Shown here one piece after another: positions 1 through 7,914 of a stretch of 35,192 nt of DNA. Both the position numbers and the translations under genes were made by a program. The notes under the pieces are model-generated. The model ran no database searches, was not told the origin of the DNA, and saw only the letters and a list, made by a program, of their open reading frames with translations. Positions within the stretch are counted from its first letter, which is position 1; every line of letters begins with the position of its first letter. The stretch spans positions 1 through 35,192 of the forward strand of contig NZ_QOCB01000145.1 in assembly GCF_003318165.1 (NCBI RefSeq). Reading direction: 5' to 3'. Source of the stretch: Psychromonas sp. B3M02 (lineage in GTDB: Bacteria; Pseudomonadota; Gammaproteobacteria; Enterobacterales; Psychromonadaceae).

Positions 1-81
1 CAATAAGTAAGTATATTACTGTTGTAATTAGCATTATAAATTTAGAAAGGTGACTAGTTCCTAGAGTCATTTTTTAATACA

Positions 82-107
82 AAAAAATGACCCAAAGGCC
101 ATTTTTC
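82..107 (-). terminator. Intrinsic terminator of metH
   Basis: Read on the minus strand, a 10-bp stem (AAAAATGGCC paired with GGTCATTTTT, including one G-T wobble, loop TTTG) is followed by a run of T. It begins about 20 nt after the metH stop. A second overlapping A/T inverted repeat (66-75 with 82-91) could form in its place. Nothing else is visible in positions 1-126. Confidence 0.75.
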
Positions 108-126
108 TGAATTAAATCACATATTA

Positions 127-3100
127 TTAATTGATGTTGGGTCCTAACCATCGCTCTGCTGTTTGCATATCCCAACCTTTACGTTGCGCATAATCTTCTA
201 CTTGGTCTTGCTGAATACCAGCAATAGCAAAGTAACGACTTTCAGGATGAGAGAAGATCCAGCCCGATACTGCGGCACCTGGATACATGGCATAACTTGA
301 TGTTAACTGCATACCAATCTTTTGTTCTACATTCATCAAATCCCAAATAACTGCTTTTTCACTATGTTCAGGACAAGCAGGGTAACCAGGGGCAGGACGA
401 ATACCTTGATATTTTTCTCGGATTAAATCATCATTATTTAAAGTTTCATCGGCAGCAAAACCCCAATACTCTTTACGCGTTTTCTGATGTAGATACTCAG
501 CAAAAGCCTCAGCTAAACGATCACATACAGCCTGAACTAGGATGGCATTATAGTCATCATTCTCTGCTTTATAACGATCAGCAACTTCTCGCTCACCAAT
601 CCCGCCTGTTACCGCAAAGGCAGCAATATAATCAGCCACACCGGTTGATTTAGGAGCAACATAATCAGCTAATGAATGGTTAACAAACGGAGCTTTTTTC
701 TCGGTTTGCTGACGTAATTGATTACTCACTTGCAACACAGTTGAACGTGTTTCATCACTGTAGATTTCTATATCATCACCGACGCTATTTGCAGGAAAAA
801 TACCTACTATGCCCGATGCGCTAATTTCTCCAGCTGCTTCTACTGTATCTAACATTTTTAATGCATCAGCAAATAAGCGTGTTGCCTCTTCACCAACAAC
901 CTCATCTTTTAATATACGCGGGTATTTACCTGCTAATCCCCAAGTCATAAAGAATGGAGTCCAATCAATATATTCGCGTAAGACATTGATCGACATATTT
1001 TTAATCACTTGCACGCCTAACTGATTAGGCACTTTAGGTTGATAATTAACCCAATCAAGTTTAGCTGAATTAGCACGTGCTTGCGTCAATCCAATAGGTG
1101 CACTACGTGGGCGTTTATTCGCATGCTGCTCACGTACACGCTGGTAATCTTGATTTAATTTTTCAACGAATTCAGGTTTATTTTTGGGGCTTAATAGTTT
1201 TTGACAAACACCCACGGCACGAGAAGCGTTAGAAACATAAACCACAGGCTCATCGTAGTTTTGTTCTATTTTCACAGCGGTATGTGCTTTAGAGGTTGTT
1301 GCGCCACCAATCAATAATGGTAACTTCAGACCTTGACGTTGCATCTCTTTAGCAACATATACCATCTCATCTAAGGACGGCGTGATCAGACCTGATAAAC
1401 CAATTAGATCAGCCTTTTCAGCAATCGCGGTTTTAATAATAGTTTCAGTCGATACCATTACACCCAGGTCAACGATCTCATAGTTATTACATTGTAAAAT
1501 AACCCCTACAATGTTTTTACCAATATCATGAACATCACCTTTTACAGTCGCCATCACCACTTTACCATTGGTTGCTCCAACCGCTTTAGTGGCTTCAATA
1601 AATGGGTTTAAATAAGCAACCGCTTGTTTCATAACACGGGCTGATTTAACCACTTGTGGTAAAAACATTTTACCTTCGCCGAATAAATCACCAACGATAT
1701 TCATTCCATCCATTAACGGCCCTTCAATCACTTCAATAGGCATATCAAAGGCTTGACGGGCTAATTCGGTATCTTCTTCAATAAACTCAGTAATACCTTT
1801 AACTAACGCATGGGCAATACGTTCATTCACTGGCAGGTTTCGCCATTCAAGGGCTTTACCGTCATCGACTTTTACTGCACCATCACCACGGTATTTTTCA
1901 GCAATATCCAGTAATGCATCAGTGGCGTTAGGATTACGATTTAATACCACGTCTTCCACTGCATCTTTTAATTCTTTTGGAATATCGTCATAAATGGCTA
2001 GTTGGGCCGCATTAACAATCCCCATGTCCATACCATTTTGAAAACAGTAATACAGGAATACTGCATGGATCGCTTCACGTACTGGGTTATTACCACGGAA
2101 GGAGAAAGATACATTAGAAACACCACCAGAAATCATCGCATGTGGTAGGTTATCTTTAATGTCTTTTACCGCGTCAATAAAATCAACGGCATAGTTATTA
2201 TGTTCTTCAATACCAGTTGCAACGGCAAAAATATTAGGGTCAAAGATAATATCTTCAGGTGGAAAGCCTACTTGGTTAACCAAAATATCGTATGAACGTT
2301 CACATATTTCATATTTACGTTCACGTGTATCAGCCTGACCAACTTCATCAAAGGCCATGACAATCACAGCAAAACCGTAACGACGAATTAGTTTGGCTTG
2401 ATGGATAAAATTATCAACACCCTCTTTCATACTGATAGAGTTAACAATACCTTTACCTTGTACGCACTTAAGGCCTTCTTCTAAAATTTCCCATTTAGAA
2501 GAATCTACCATAATCGGCACGCGCGAAATATCAGGTTCAGAGGCACATAGGTTTAAGAAACGTTTCATGGCAAATAATGAATCAAGCATCGCTTCATCCA
2601 TATTGATATCAATAATATCAGCGCCAGCTTCCACTTGATGCAATGCAACCTCAAGGGCTTCATCGTATAACTCATCTTTAATTAAACGTTTAAAACGTGC
2701 CGAACCCGTTACGTTAGTACGTTCACCAACGTTTTGGAAAAGAGAATCAGCTCGTATTGTTAATGCTTCTAAACCACTTAAACGACAGGCTACTTCTATT
2801 TCAGGTAACTCACGTGGTTTAACGCCAGCAACGGCATCAGCCATCGCTTTAATATGTGCAGGCGTAGTACCACAACAACCACCCACTAAATTAAGGAAAC
2901 CACTTTCAGCCCACTCTTTTATATGGACCGCCATTTCATCCGCTTCTAAATCATATTCACCAAAAGCATTAGGTAAACCGGCATTGGGATGAGCAGACAC
3001 ATACGTTTCTGAAATACGTGACATCTCTTGCACATATTGACGTAACTCATCAGGACCTAAAGCACAGTTCAAACCAAAGGTTAATGGTTCTGCATGACGT

Positions 3101-3810
3101 AATGAGTTGTAAAATGCTTCTGTAGTTTGGCCCGATAAAGTACGACCCGATGCATCGGTGATCGTCCCTGAAATCATCACAGGCAATTTATAACCTAGCT
3201 CTTCAAATACGGTTTCTACTGCAAAAACAGCGGCTTTAGCATTCAAGGTATCAAAAATAGTTTCAATCAGAATTAAATCACTGCCACCTTTAATCAAGGC
3301 TTTAGTTGATTCAATGTAAGCAGTTACTAGTTCATCAAAGCTAACGTTACGAAAAGCAGGATCGTTCACATCAGGAGAAATAGAACAAGTACGGTTAGTT
3401 GGGCCTAAAACACCTGCAACAAAACGTGGACGGTCAGGCATTTCATCGGTTTTTTCATCGGCAACACGACGCGCAATACGCGCAGCTTCATAGTTAATTT
3501 CAGCAGAGATAGATTGCATATCGTAATCTGCCATGGCGATGGTCGTTGCATTGAAAGTATTAGTTTCTAGGATATCAGCGCCAGCATCTAAGTACTGACG
3601 ATGAATATTAGCAATCACTTCAGGTTGTGTGATCACCAATAAATCATTATTACCTTTTAAGTCACAGCTCCATTCTTTAAAGCGTTCGCCGCGAAAATCA
3701 GCTTCTTCAAATTTCTGATCCTGGATCATGGTGCCCATGCCACCATCTATCAGAAGAATATGTTTTTCTAATTGCGCTTTTATCATCGCACTACGATCAC
3801 TTACCGACAT
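127..3810 (-). CDS. metH: Cobalamin-dependent methionine synthase MetH
   Basis: Transfers the methyl group of 5-methyltetrahydrofolate to homocysteine through enzyme-bound cobalamin, giving methionine and tetrahydrofolate in the cytosol. The protein has the four MetH modules in order: a homocysteine/zinc domain (GGMGTM near the start, GLNCALGP, then [10 protein letters not shown] supplying the zinc cysteines), a pterin-binding domain ([11 protein letters not shown]), a cobalamin domain with the B12 motif DVHDIG followed by GLSGLITPS, and a C-terminal AdoMet reactivation domain with [13 protein letters not shown] chose the ATG at 3810, which gives 1227 residues, the same length as E. coli MetH, and an N-terminus aligning with MSSKVEQLRAQL. 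It has a CAGGGAA ribosome site 5 nt upstream. A longer in-frame start at 3894 adds 28 residues with no match to the family. It is transcribed alone, probably under MetR control. Confidence 0.98.
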   Translation of the reverse strand: MSVSDRSAMIKAQLEKHILLIDGGMGTMIQDQKFEEADFRGERFKEWSCDLKGNNDLLVITQPEVIANIHRQYLDAGADILETNTFNATTIAMADYDMQSISAEINYEAARIARRVADEKTDEMPDRPRFVAGVLGPTNRTCSISPDVNDPAFRNVSFDELVTAYIESTKALIKGGSDLILIETIFDTLNAKAAVFAVETVFEELGYKLPVMISGTITDASGRTLSGQTTEAFYNSLRHAEPLTFGLNCALGPDELRQYVQEMSRISETYVSAHPNAGLPNAFGEYDLEADEMAVHIKEWAESGFLNLVGGCCGTTPAHIKAMADAVAGVKPRELPEIEVACRLSGLEALTIRADSLFQNVGERTNVTGSARFKRLIKDELYDEALEVALHQVEAGADIIDINMDEAMLDSLFAMKRFLNLCASEPDISRVPIMVDSSKWEILEEGLKCVQGKGIVNSISMKEGVDNFIHQAKLIRRYGFAVIVMAFDEVGQADTRERKYEICERSYDILVNQVGFPPEDIIFDPNIFAVATGIEEHNNYAVDFIDAVKDIKDNLPHAMISGGVSNVSFSFRGNNPVREAIHAVFLYYCFQNGMDMGIVNAAQLAIYDDIPKELKDAVEDVVLNRNPNATDALLDIAEKYRGDGAVKVDDGKALEWRNLPVNERIAHALVKGITEFIEEDTELARQAFDMPIEVIEGPLMDGMNIVGDLFGEGKMFLPQVVKSARVMKQAVAYLNPFIEATKAVGATNGKVVMATVKGDVHDIGKNIVGVILQCNNYEIVDLGVMVSTETIIKTAIAEKADLIGLSGLITPSLDEMVYVAKEMQRQGLKLPLLIGGATTSKAHTAVKIEQNYDEPVVYVSNASRAVGVCQKLLSPKNKPEFVEKLNQDYQRVREQHANKRPRSAPIGLTQARANSAKLDWVNYQPKVPNQLGVQVIKNMSINVLREYIDWTPFFMTWGLAGKYPRILKDEVVGEEATRLFADALKMLDTVEAAGEISASGIVGIFPANSVGDDIEIYSDETRSTVLQVSNQLRQQTEKKAPFVNHSLADYVAPKSTGVADYIAAFAVTGGIGEREVADRYKAENDDYNAILVQAVCDRLAEAFAEYLHQKTRKEYWGFAADETLNNDDLIREKYQGIRPAPGYPACPEHSEKAVIWDLMNVEQKIGMQLTSSYAMYPGAAVSGWIFSHPESRYFAIAGIQQDQVEDYAQRKGWDMQTAERWLGPNIN

Positions 3811-3932
3811 AGAGTTCCCTGTTTCTTTTATTCTGAATAAAAAATGAGTGAAAATAATAGCATAGAAGTTGAGCTCATAATCTTTTAAAGGCATTTCTAT
3901 CTTGAAATATTCTGTTATAAATTATGAATTTT

Positions 3933-3960
3933 TTGATAGTTGTTTGCTGATAAAGGTCAA
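3933..3960 (-). promoter_or_regulatory. Predicted metH sigma-70 promoter
   Basis: On the minus strand there is a TTGACC -35 element (3955-3960, 5 of 6 to consensus), a 16-nt spacer, and a TATCAA -10 element (3933-3938, 4 of 6). The promoter lies about 125 nt before the metH start, directly downstream of the MetR-type box. This means metH need not depend on any transcript from the metA side. Confidence 0.5.
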
Positions 3961-3976
3961 TTACACAGATAAAAAG

Positions 3977-3989
3977 TGAAGAATATTCA
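3977..3989 (-). promoter_or_regulatory. MetR-type activator box upstream of metH
   Basis: TGAATATTCTTCA on the minus strand is a perfect match to the MetR consensus TGAA-N5-TTCA. Its centre lies about 26 bp upstream of the predicted -35 element, near -60, which is where LysR-type activators usually bind. A related half-site, TGAAATATTC, occurs at 3903-3912 between the promoter and the gene. In enterobacteria metH is activated by MetR with homocysteine. That this holds here is inference from the site. Confidence 0.6.
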
Positions 3990-4131
3990 TTTTGATGGTG
4001 CTGTAATAACAATTACATTAAATAATGTTTTCTAAATTTTACGCAGGAAAAGAACTGAGTTATTCGATGTAATTTTAACAAGTAAAATAGATAAGTTAGT
4101 TAGCATGATTAGTATAAGGAAAGGCAAATAT

Positions 4132-4164
4132 AAAAAAAGCGAGCCATTACGATAGCTCGCTTTT
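4132..4164 (-). terminator. Strong intrinsic terminator in the metA-metH gap
   Basis: A perfect 10-bp stem, AAAAGCGAGC (4135-4144) with GCTCGCTTTT (4155-4164), has a 10-nt loop. On the minus strand it is followed by seven T residues, while on the plus strand only four T follow. It therefore works best for a minus-strand transcript arriving from the 4165-4500 region. It is more than 550 nt beyond the metA stop, which suggests a transcript of its own. Confidence 0.75.
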
Positions 4165-4494
4165 GAATAATTTTTTTAAGTAGTAAAGAACGTGTATGAC
4201 TGTGAGTTTACCAATCACAATCTATATTAAAAGCAAATATGAACGGTGCCCGTTGGCAATGCGTTTGCTAAATAATGAAACGCCTAGTGTTGATATTCGC
4301 TTTTAAAAAAACCAAAAAACTTAATAATAATCAAACCTCCAGTGTCAATGAGTACAACCGGTATCAATCATATAAAAATCAACTTGAATGCTCTTTGAGC
4401 CAATGAGTCCTTAAATTAACAACTCAGTAATAGTTGATTGCTTATACACCGGTACGCGTAATAATTAAAAATAACTGTACCTCCATAATCTCTT
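4132..4494 (-). ncRNA. Candidate structured ncRNA with two tandem three-way-junction units
   Basis: No protein-coding frame is convincing here. Two units of the same secondary structure lie 144 nt apart. Unit A (4227-4306) has an outer stem pairing 16 of 18 positions (4227-4244 with 4289-4306), an inner hairpin 4247-4258, and a 6-bp hairpin 4261-4283. Unit B (4357-4453) has an outer stem built from 4357-4362/4448-4453, 4371-4374/4443-4446 and 4377-4384/4432-4439, with inner hairpins 4390-4400 and 4404-4426. Shared marks sit at exactly the same spacing: CAATG (4257 and 4401), TTGAT (4290 and 4434) and ACCTCCA (4335 and 4479). Strand and ends are inferred from a minus-strand TATAAT at 4501-4506 and the terminator at 4132-4164. 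I do not recognise it as any known RNA family. It could instead be a remnant of a mobile inverted repeat. Confidence 0.45.
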
Positions 4495-4500
4495 GATTAA

Positions 4501-4529
4501 ATTATAAAAATTTATTTTATTAACGTCTT
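4501..4529 (-). promoter_or_regulatory. Possible promoter of the candidate ncRNA
   Basis: On the minus strand there is a perfect TATAAT -10 element (4501-4506), a 17-nt A/T-rich spacer, and AAGACG as a weak -35 element (3 of 6). Transcription would begin near 4494, just before unit B. In AT-rich DNA a TATAAT can occur by chance, so the call is tentative. Confidence 0.3.
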
Positions 4530-4577
4530 TAGAAAGCCCATTACAAACAACAAACTCTCTCTAGGAACCTGTTTTTG

Positions 4578-4592
4578 TAACAACGATTGTTA
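4578..4592. promoter_or_regulatory. 15-bp palindrome TAACAA-CGA-TTGTTA
   Basis: A perfect 6-bp dyad with a 3-bp centre, lying about 90 bp upstream of the predicted start of the candidate ncRNA and about 130 bp beyond the end of metA. It has the size of a repressor or activator operator, but I do not recognise the family. Confidence 0.3.
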
Positions 4593-4720
4593 TCACAAGA
4601 GTAAATGTAACTGTTAACTCCCTTACTCATAAATAAGTATAGGAAGGGTTTTCAATTTAGCTAGTATTTTTAATAAATAAATTTAAAAAATTTTTTTAAG
4701 TAAGCTTTATAACCCTATCA

Positions 4721-5638
4721 CTACGTTAAATCTGTTAGGTCATATGGCGTTACCTGATAAACACAATAGTTTAGCCAGTTACTATATAAGAGGTTGCCAT
4801 GACTACGCCAAATCGCTCTTGGCGGTTGGTTTGCATCATCTTGCGGATAATAATTTATCGGCAATTCAGGCTCTAAACCTTCTTCTAAATCTCGCAAGTA
4901 CTCATTATGTAAAGTACTCGCATCATATTCAGGATGACCCGTAATATACACTTGACGACAATCTGGGCTAGCAGCTAAATACACACCCGCTTCTTTTTCA
5001 TCTGCAAAAACCGTTAGGTCGGTTTTTTCTTGAATTTCAGCGCTATCAAACTCAGCGTAACGTGACAAAGGAGCCCAAAACTCATCATCAAAACCACGTA
5101 CTAAAGGATGTTGATGGTGATGTGTTTTATGTGGATAAATGCCTGATAATTTATCATCGCGTGTCACTTTATCCAGGTCATAAAATATTTTTAACGCCGC
5201 TTGTGCCGCCCAACATAAAAATAATGTTGAGGTAACATTGTGGCGAGACCACTCAACAATTTCAGTAAACTTTTCCCAGTAGTAAACATTTTCAAAGGGG
5301 ATAGTACCTAGAGGTGCGCCAGTAATAATAAAACCATCCCATTTTTGTTCTTTAAGGCGCTCAAAGTCGCCGTAAAACTTATCTAAATGTTTTTGAGGCG
5401 TATTACGGCTAGCGCGTGCATCTACACGCAATAACTCAATATCAACTTGCAAAGGTGTATTAGACAACAAACGCATCAATTGTGTTTCTGTTTCAATTTT
5501 TTTCGGCATTAAGTTCAAAATTAATACACGTAGCGGACGGATATTTTGGTGACTTGCCCGTGTCTCGGACATCGTAAAGATGTTCTCAGATTTTAAAATA
5601 CTCGATGCAGGTAAATCGTCTGGAATACGAATTGGCAT
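4721..5638 (-). CDS. metA: Homoserine O-succinyltransferase MetA
   Basis: Activates homoserine by acyl transfer, the first committed step of methionine synthesis. The 305-residue protein aligns along its length with E. coli MetA, from [11 protein letters not shown] to the C-terminal YDLTDL. Catalytic residues are visible: acyl-accepting Cys142 in [10 protein letters not shown], and His235 and Glu237 in GHPEYD. Residue 111 is Gly (GAPLG), the state associated with succinyl-CoA rather than acetyl-CoA use. The ATG at 5638 has an AGAGGAAAC ribosome site. The gene is preceded by tandem MetJ boxes, so repression by MetJ with S-adenosylmethionine is expected. No good T-tailed terminator follows the stop, only A/T-rich dyads at 4682-4700. 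Confidence 0.97.
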   Translation of the reverse strand: MPIRIPDDLPASSILKSENIFTMSETRASHQNIRPLRVLILNLMPKKIETETQLMRLLSNTPLQVDIELLRVDARASRNTPQKHLDKFYGDFERLKEQKWDGFIITGAPLGTIPFENVYYWEKFTEIVEWSRHNVTSTLFLCWAAQAALKIFYDLDKVTRDDKLSGIYPHKTHHHQHPLVRGFDDEFWAPLSRYAEFDSAEIQEKTDLTVFADEKEAGVYLAASPDCRQVYITGHPEYDASTLHNEYLRDLEEGLEPELPINYYPQDDANQPPRAIWRSHGNLLYSNWLNYCVYQVTPYDLTDLT

Positions 5639-5657
5639 ATTAGTTTCCTCTACAAAT

Positions 5658-5681
5658 AAACGTTTAGATGTCTAGAAGTCT
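5658..5681 (-). promoter_or_regulatory. Tandem MetJ operator (met boxes) of metA
   Basis: On the minus strand, AGACTTCT and AGACATCT (5666-5681) are two abutting 8-bp met boxes, each 7 of 8 to AGACGTCT. They are followed by a weaker third, AAACGTTT (5658-5665). MetJ dimers bind such abutting boxes cooperatively with S-adenosylmethionine as corepressor. The operator lies 20-43 bp upstream of the metA start. A possible -10 element TATGAT lies just upstream (5685-5690), so bound MetJ would cover the start of transcription. Confidence 0.85.
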
Positions 5682-5766
5682 AACATCATAATTAAATTTA
5701 AACATCATTAATTGTGGTTTCTGAACATTTCATATCATCAGTATTTCAACTTTAATCGTATAAAGC

Positions 5767-5795
5767 GATGCGATGAGTATGATGTGCACCGCATC
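5767..5795. repeat. Dyad GATGCG...CGCATC in the metA/acetyltransferase divergent region
   Basis: Inverted 6-bp arms (5767-5772 and 5790-5795) are separated by 17 bp that include the palindrome GTGCAC. It lies between the metA operator and the divergent acetyltransferase gene. It could be an operator or the stem of a leader RNA; nothing more can be said. Confidence 0.25.
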
Positions 5796-5883
5796 ACCTC
5801 CCTTTATTGATCGACTATTCTAGTATCTACCTAATGCTTTCGTTAGACTGCCTACATCAATCAATAATATGAAAGGAATGACT

Positions 5884-6369
5884 ATGCTAGAAACTAAAAC
5901 GCTTATTGCAGACTTAAACAACCCTCAACATGCTAAAGCATATCTTAGTTTGATGTCTCACTATGCTAGTGATCCTATGGGTGGCGGTAAAGATATTAGT
6001 GACTACGCTAAACAAAATTTAGTGCCTAGTTTAATGAAACGTACAGATGTGTTTATTGTATTGATTTTTGATGGCGAGACACCTGCTGCTTTATTAACAG
6101 CTATTGAAGGCTTTTCTACTTTTGCTTGTAAACCACTGTTTAATATTCACGATGTAGTGGTTCATTCTGATTATAGAGGCAATGGATTAACCAAACATTT
6201 ATTTGAACGAATTGAAGAGTTAGCGAAGTTTCGTGAGTGTTGTAAAATAACCTTAGAAGTATTAAGTGGTAATGAAGTAGCTTGTAAAGCTTACGAGGCA
6301 CTAGGCTTTTCAGATTACCAATTAGATCCAGAGTATGGCAGCGCATTATTTTGGACAAAATCGCTATAA
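5884..6369 (+). CDS. GNAT-family N-acetyltransferase
   Basis: A single-domain acetyltransferase of 161 residues. The acetyl-CoA pyrophosphate-binding loop is visible as YRGNGLTKHL after the beta-4 strand (IHDVVVHSDY), and the typical C-terminal NEVACKAYEALGF follows. These mark the GNAT fold; the acyl acceptor (amine, amino acid or protein) cannot be read from sequence. I chose the ATG at 5884 because AAAGGA sits 6 nt upstream of it. The earlier in-frame ATGs at 5869 and 5878 overlap or abut that ribosome site. It is divergent from metA and convergent with the SCO gene, and is probably monocistronic. Confidence 0.85.
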   Translation: MLETKTLIADLNNPQHAKAYLSLMSHYASDPMGGGKDISDYAKQNLVPSLMKRTDVFIVLIFDGETPAALLTAIEGFSTFACKPLFNIHDVVVHSDYRGNGLTKHLFERIEELAKFRECCKITLEVLSGNEVACKAYEALGFSDYQLDPEYGSALFWTKSL

Positions 6370-6379
6370 ATCCCGACAG

Positions 6380-6407
6380 GTAACCATTAGCGAATGTTAA
6401 TGGTTAC
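6380..6407. terminator. Convergent intergenic hairpin
   Basis: A perfect 10-bp inverted repeat, GTAACCATTA with TAATGGTTAC and an 8-nt loop, sits between the ends of two convergent genes. There is no T tract on either side, so termination efficiency is uncertain. A short direct repeat, GGTTACTGGTTACTGG, overlaps its right arm. Confidence 0.45.
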
Positions 6408-6431
6408 TGGTTACTGGCTATAAAACAGTTA

Positions 6432-7109
6432 TTAAATTGTTTTACCTTGTTGATAACTCGCTTGAATCTTTTTAATGTCTTCCACCATTAAGTCCATATC
6501 AACCTGATTAATCCCCTGCTCATTACGCACTGATTTAAAGGTAGCGTGAAACTCTCCTTCAGGATTTATCAGCACAATAGAAGCACTGTGATCAACTAAG
6601 TAATACTGATCTTGCTCACTCTCTTCAACAATACTGTAGATTAATCCAAGTTGCGTAACAAAAGGCCATAACTGTTTATGTGTGCCTGTGACACCAATAA
6701 AATTAGGGTTAAAGTAATTCACATAATCGGCGAGTTGCTCAGCTTTATCGCGGTTGGGGTCAACTGATACAAACACCACTTGGGTAGTGTTATCTGGATC
6801 ATTGGGTAGCAATGGATAAACGCGATCTAGGTTAGCTAAAGTTGTTGGGCAAACATCAGGGCAAAAAGTATAACCAACAAAAAACAACGTCCATTTTCCT
6901 TTTAAAGAAGCATTTGTAAAGGCTACTTTCCCAGCTTTTTGAAAGGCAAAATCAGGTAAAACAGGGTGAGACTGATTTAAGACTAAGGCTTTATTGTCTG
7001 TGACAAAAGGTAGGCGACTACTGGTATTTAAAGCGCTTGCTTGTAACACTCCGAATAACAAACAAAACCCCATCATGATACAAGTAAATACAATAATTAA
7101 AGGTTTCAT
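6432..7109 (-). CDS. SCO1/SenC/PrrC-family copper chaperone
   Basis: A membrane-anchored, thioredoxin-fold protein of 225 residues, of the family that delivers copper to the CuA centre of cytochrome c oxidase or acts as a thiol reductant. An N-terminal hydrophobic segment (about residues 4-26) anchors it in the inner membrane facing the periplasm. The copper ligands are visible: Cys83 and Cys87 in FCPDVCPTT, and His173 in VDHSASIVL. It lies 52 bp downstream of lexA on the same strand without a clear terminator between them, so some read-through is possible. No cytochrome oxidase genes are in the window, so the client is unknown. Confidence 0.9.
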   Translation of the reverse strand: MKPLIIVFTCIMMGFCLLFGVLQASALNTSSRLPFVTDNKALVLNQSHPVLPDFAFQKAGKVAFTNASLKGKWTLFFVGYTFCPDVCPTTLANLDRVYPLLPNDPDNTTQVVFVSVDPNRDKAEQLADYVNYFNPNFIGVTGTHKQLWPFVTQLGLIYSIVEESEQDQYYLVDHSASIVLINPEGEFHATFKSVRNEQGINQVDMDLMVEDIKKIQASYQQGKTI

Positions 7110-7161
7110 TTGTTCTCTCTTTTAACAATTTATACCACCAACTTTAAGGTGATTTTTATAG

Positions 7162-7788
7162 TTACATCCAATCTGCAGTTCTAATAACCCCTACAGCAAT
7201 ACCTTCAATATCAAAAGCTTGGTATTCTAAGTCCACTTTAATCGGGTCAAACAAGTTATTTTCTGCTTTTAAGGTCACTTGCTTTCCATCACGATAAAAA
7301 CGTTTTACGGTGACATCTTCTTCAACGCGTGCAACAACTACTTGGCCATTATTGATATTTTGAGTTTTATGTACCGCTAATAGATCGCCATCCATAATAC
7401 CAATATCTTTCATACTTTCACCTTGTACACGTAATAGAAAATCCGCTGTTGGGTGAAATAATGAAGGATCTACATCGTAATGGGTTTCAACATGTTCTTG
7501 TGCCAATATAGGCTCACCAGCAGCGACTTTACCAATTAATGGTAAACCTTCCACTACTACTTCATTATCTTTGTGCTCAGTCACAACACGAATACCACGA
7601 GAAGTACCCGATAAGATTTCAATCGCACCTTTACGTGCCAGTGCTTTTAAATGCTCTTCAGCAGCATTCGCACTTTTAAAACCAAGAATCTTTGCCAGTT
7701 CCACGCGCGTTGGTGGCATGCCTGTCTTAGCTATTTGATCTTTAATTACATCTAAAACTTCGCCTTGGCGTTTAGTTAGCTCTTTCAT
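7162..7788 (-). CDS. lexA: SOS repressor LexA
   Basis: Represses the DNA-damage regulon and is inactivated by RecA-stimulated self-cleavage. The 208-residue protein has the winged-helix DNA-binding domain ([14 protein letters not shown], then [14 protein letters not shown]), the Ala90-Gly91 cleavage site (KVAAGEP), catalytic Ser125 (QGESMKDIG) and Lys162 (DVTVKRF). The spacing Ser-37-Lys matches E. coli S119/K156. I chose the ATG at 7788 because the protein then begins MKELTKRQ, like MKALTARQ of E. coli, and GGAG lies 6 nt upstream. The start at 7800 would put the ribosome site inside the gene. An SOS box upstream indicates autoregulation. Confidence 0.97.
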   Translation of the reverse strand: MKELTKRQGEVLDVIKDQIAKTGMPPTRVELAKILGFKSANAAEEHLKALARKGAIEILSGTSRGIRVVTEHKDNEVVVEGLPLIGKVAAGEPILAQEHVETHYDVDPSLFHPTADFLLRVQGESMKDIGIMDGDLLAVHKTQNINNGQVVVARVEEDVTVKRFYRDGKQVTLKAENNLFDPIKVDLEYQAFDIEGIAVGVIRTADWM

Positions 7789-7811
7789 TAGGATCTCCAC
7801 GCATTAATAAA

Positions 7812-7827
7812 CTGTAAACATACACAG
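7812..7827 (-). promoter_or_regulatory. LexA (SOS) box of lexA
   Basis: CTGTAAACATACACAG matches the gammaproteobacterial SOS consensus CTG-N10-CAG with an A/T-rich core. It is centred about 31 bp upstream of the lexA start codon. Confidence 0.8.
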
Positions 7828-7842
7828 TGTATATTCATACAT
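7827..7842 (-). promoter_or_regulatory. Second, degenerate SOS box
   Basis: GTGTATATTCATACAT abuts the first box, sharing one base. It keeps the TGTATAT-type core but departs from CTG...CAG in one base on each side. E. coli lexA also has two boxes, which favours a real weak second site. Confidence 0.45.
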
Positions 7843-7914
7843 GGTTAAATACCAGCTATCACGTTATTTTTATTCAACGACTAAGGTTATCTGCAAAAAC
7901 ACGCTTAAATCAAA

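Noticed and set aside
3811-3894. N-terminal extension of MetH from an upstream ATG
   Set aside because: The added 28 residues match no MetH, and the downstream ATG at 3810 has the better ribosome site and gives the exact E. coli length.
4227-4453. Tandem inverted repeats as integron attC sites
   Set aside because: The size fits attC and AAC...GTT boxes can be seen, but the box sequences (GTTGATA, GTTGATT) depart from GTTRRRY. The units are only about 50 bp apart with no cassette gene, and no integrase is in view.
4132-4494. CsrB/RsmY-like sRNA
   Set aside because: GGA occurs in TGGAGGT (twice) and AAGGACT on the minus strand, but there are far too few GGA-loop hairpins for this class.
4495-4630. 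Possible third copy of the tandem RNA unit
   Set aside because: GCCCATTAC, GATTGTTAT and AACTCCC resemble parts of units A and B, but their offsets (about 138-149 nt) are irregular. The hairpins that can form (CTTT/AAAG, TTACAAA/TTTGTAA) do not line up with those of A and B.
4744-4944. Small plus-strand reading frame over metA
   Set aside because: It lies fully inside metA on the opposite strand, has no ribosome site, and matches the codon shadow of the real gene.
7110-7161. Terminator between lexA and the SCO gene
   Set aside because: CACC/GGTG can pair, but the stem is only 4 bp and no T tract follows on the minus strand.
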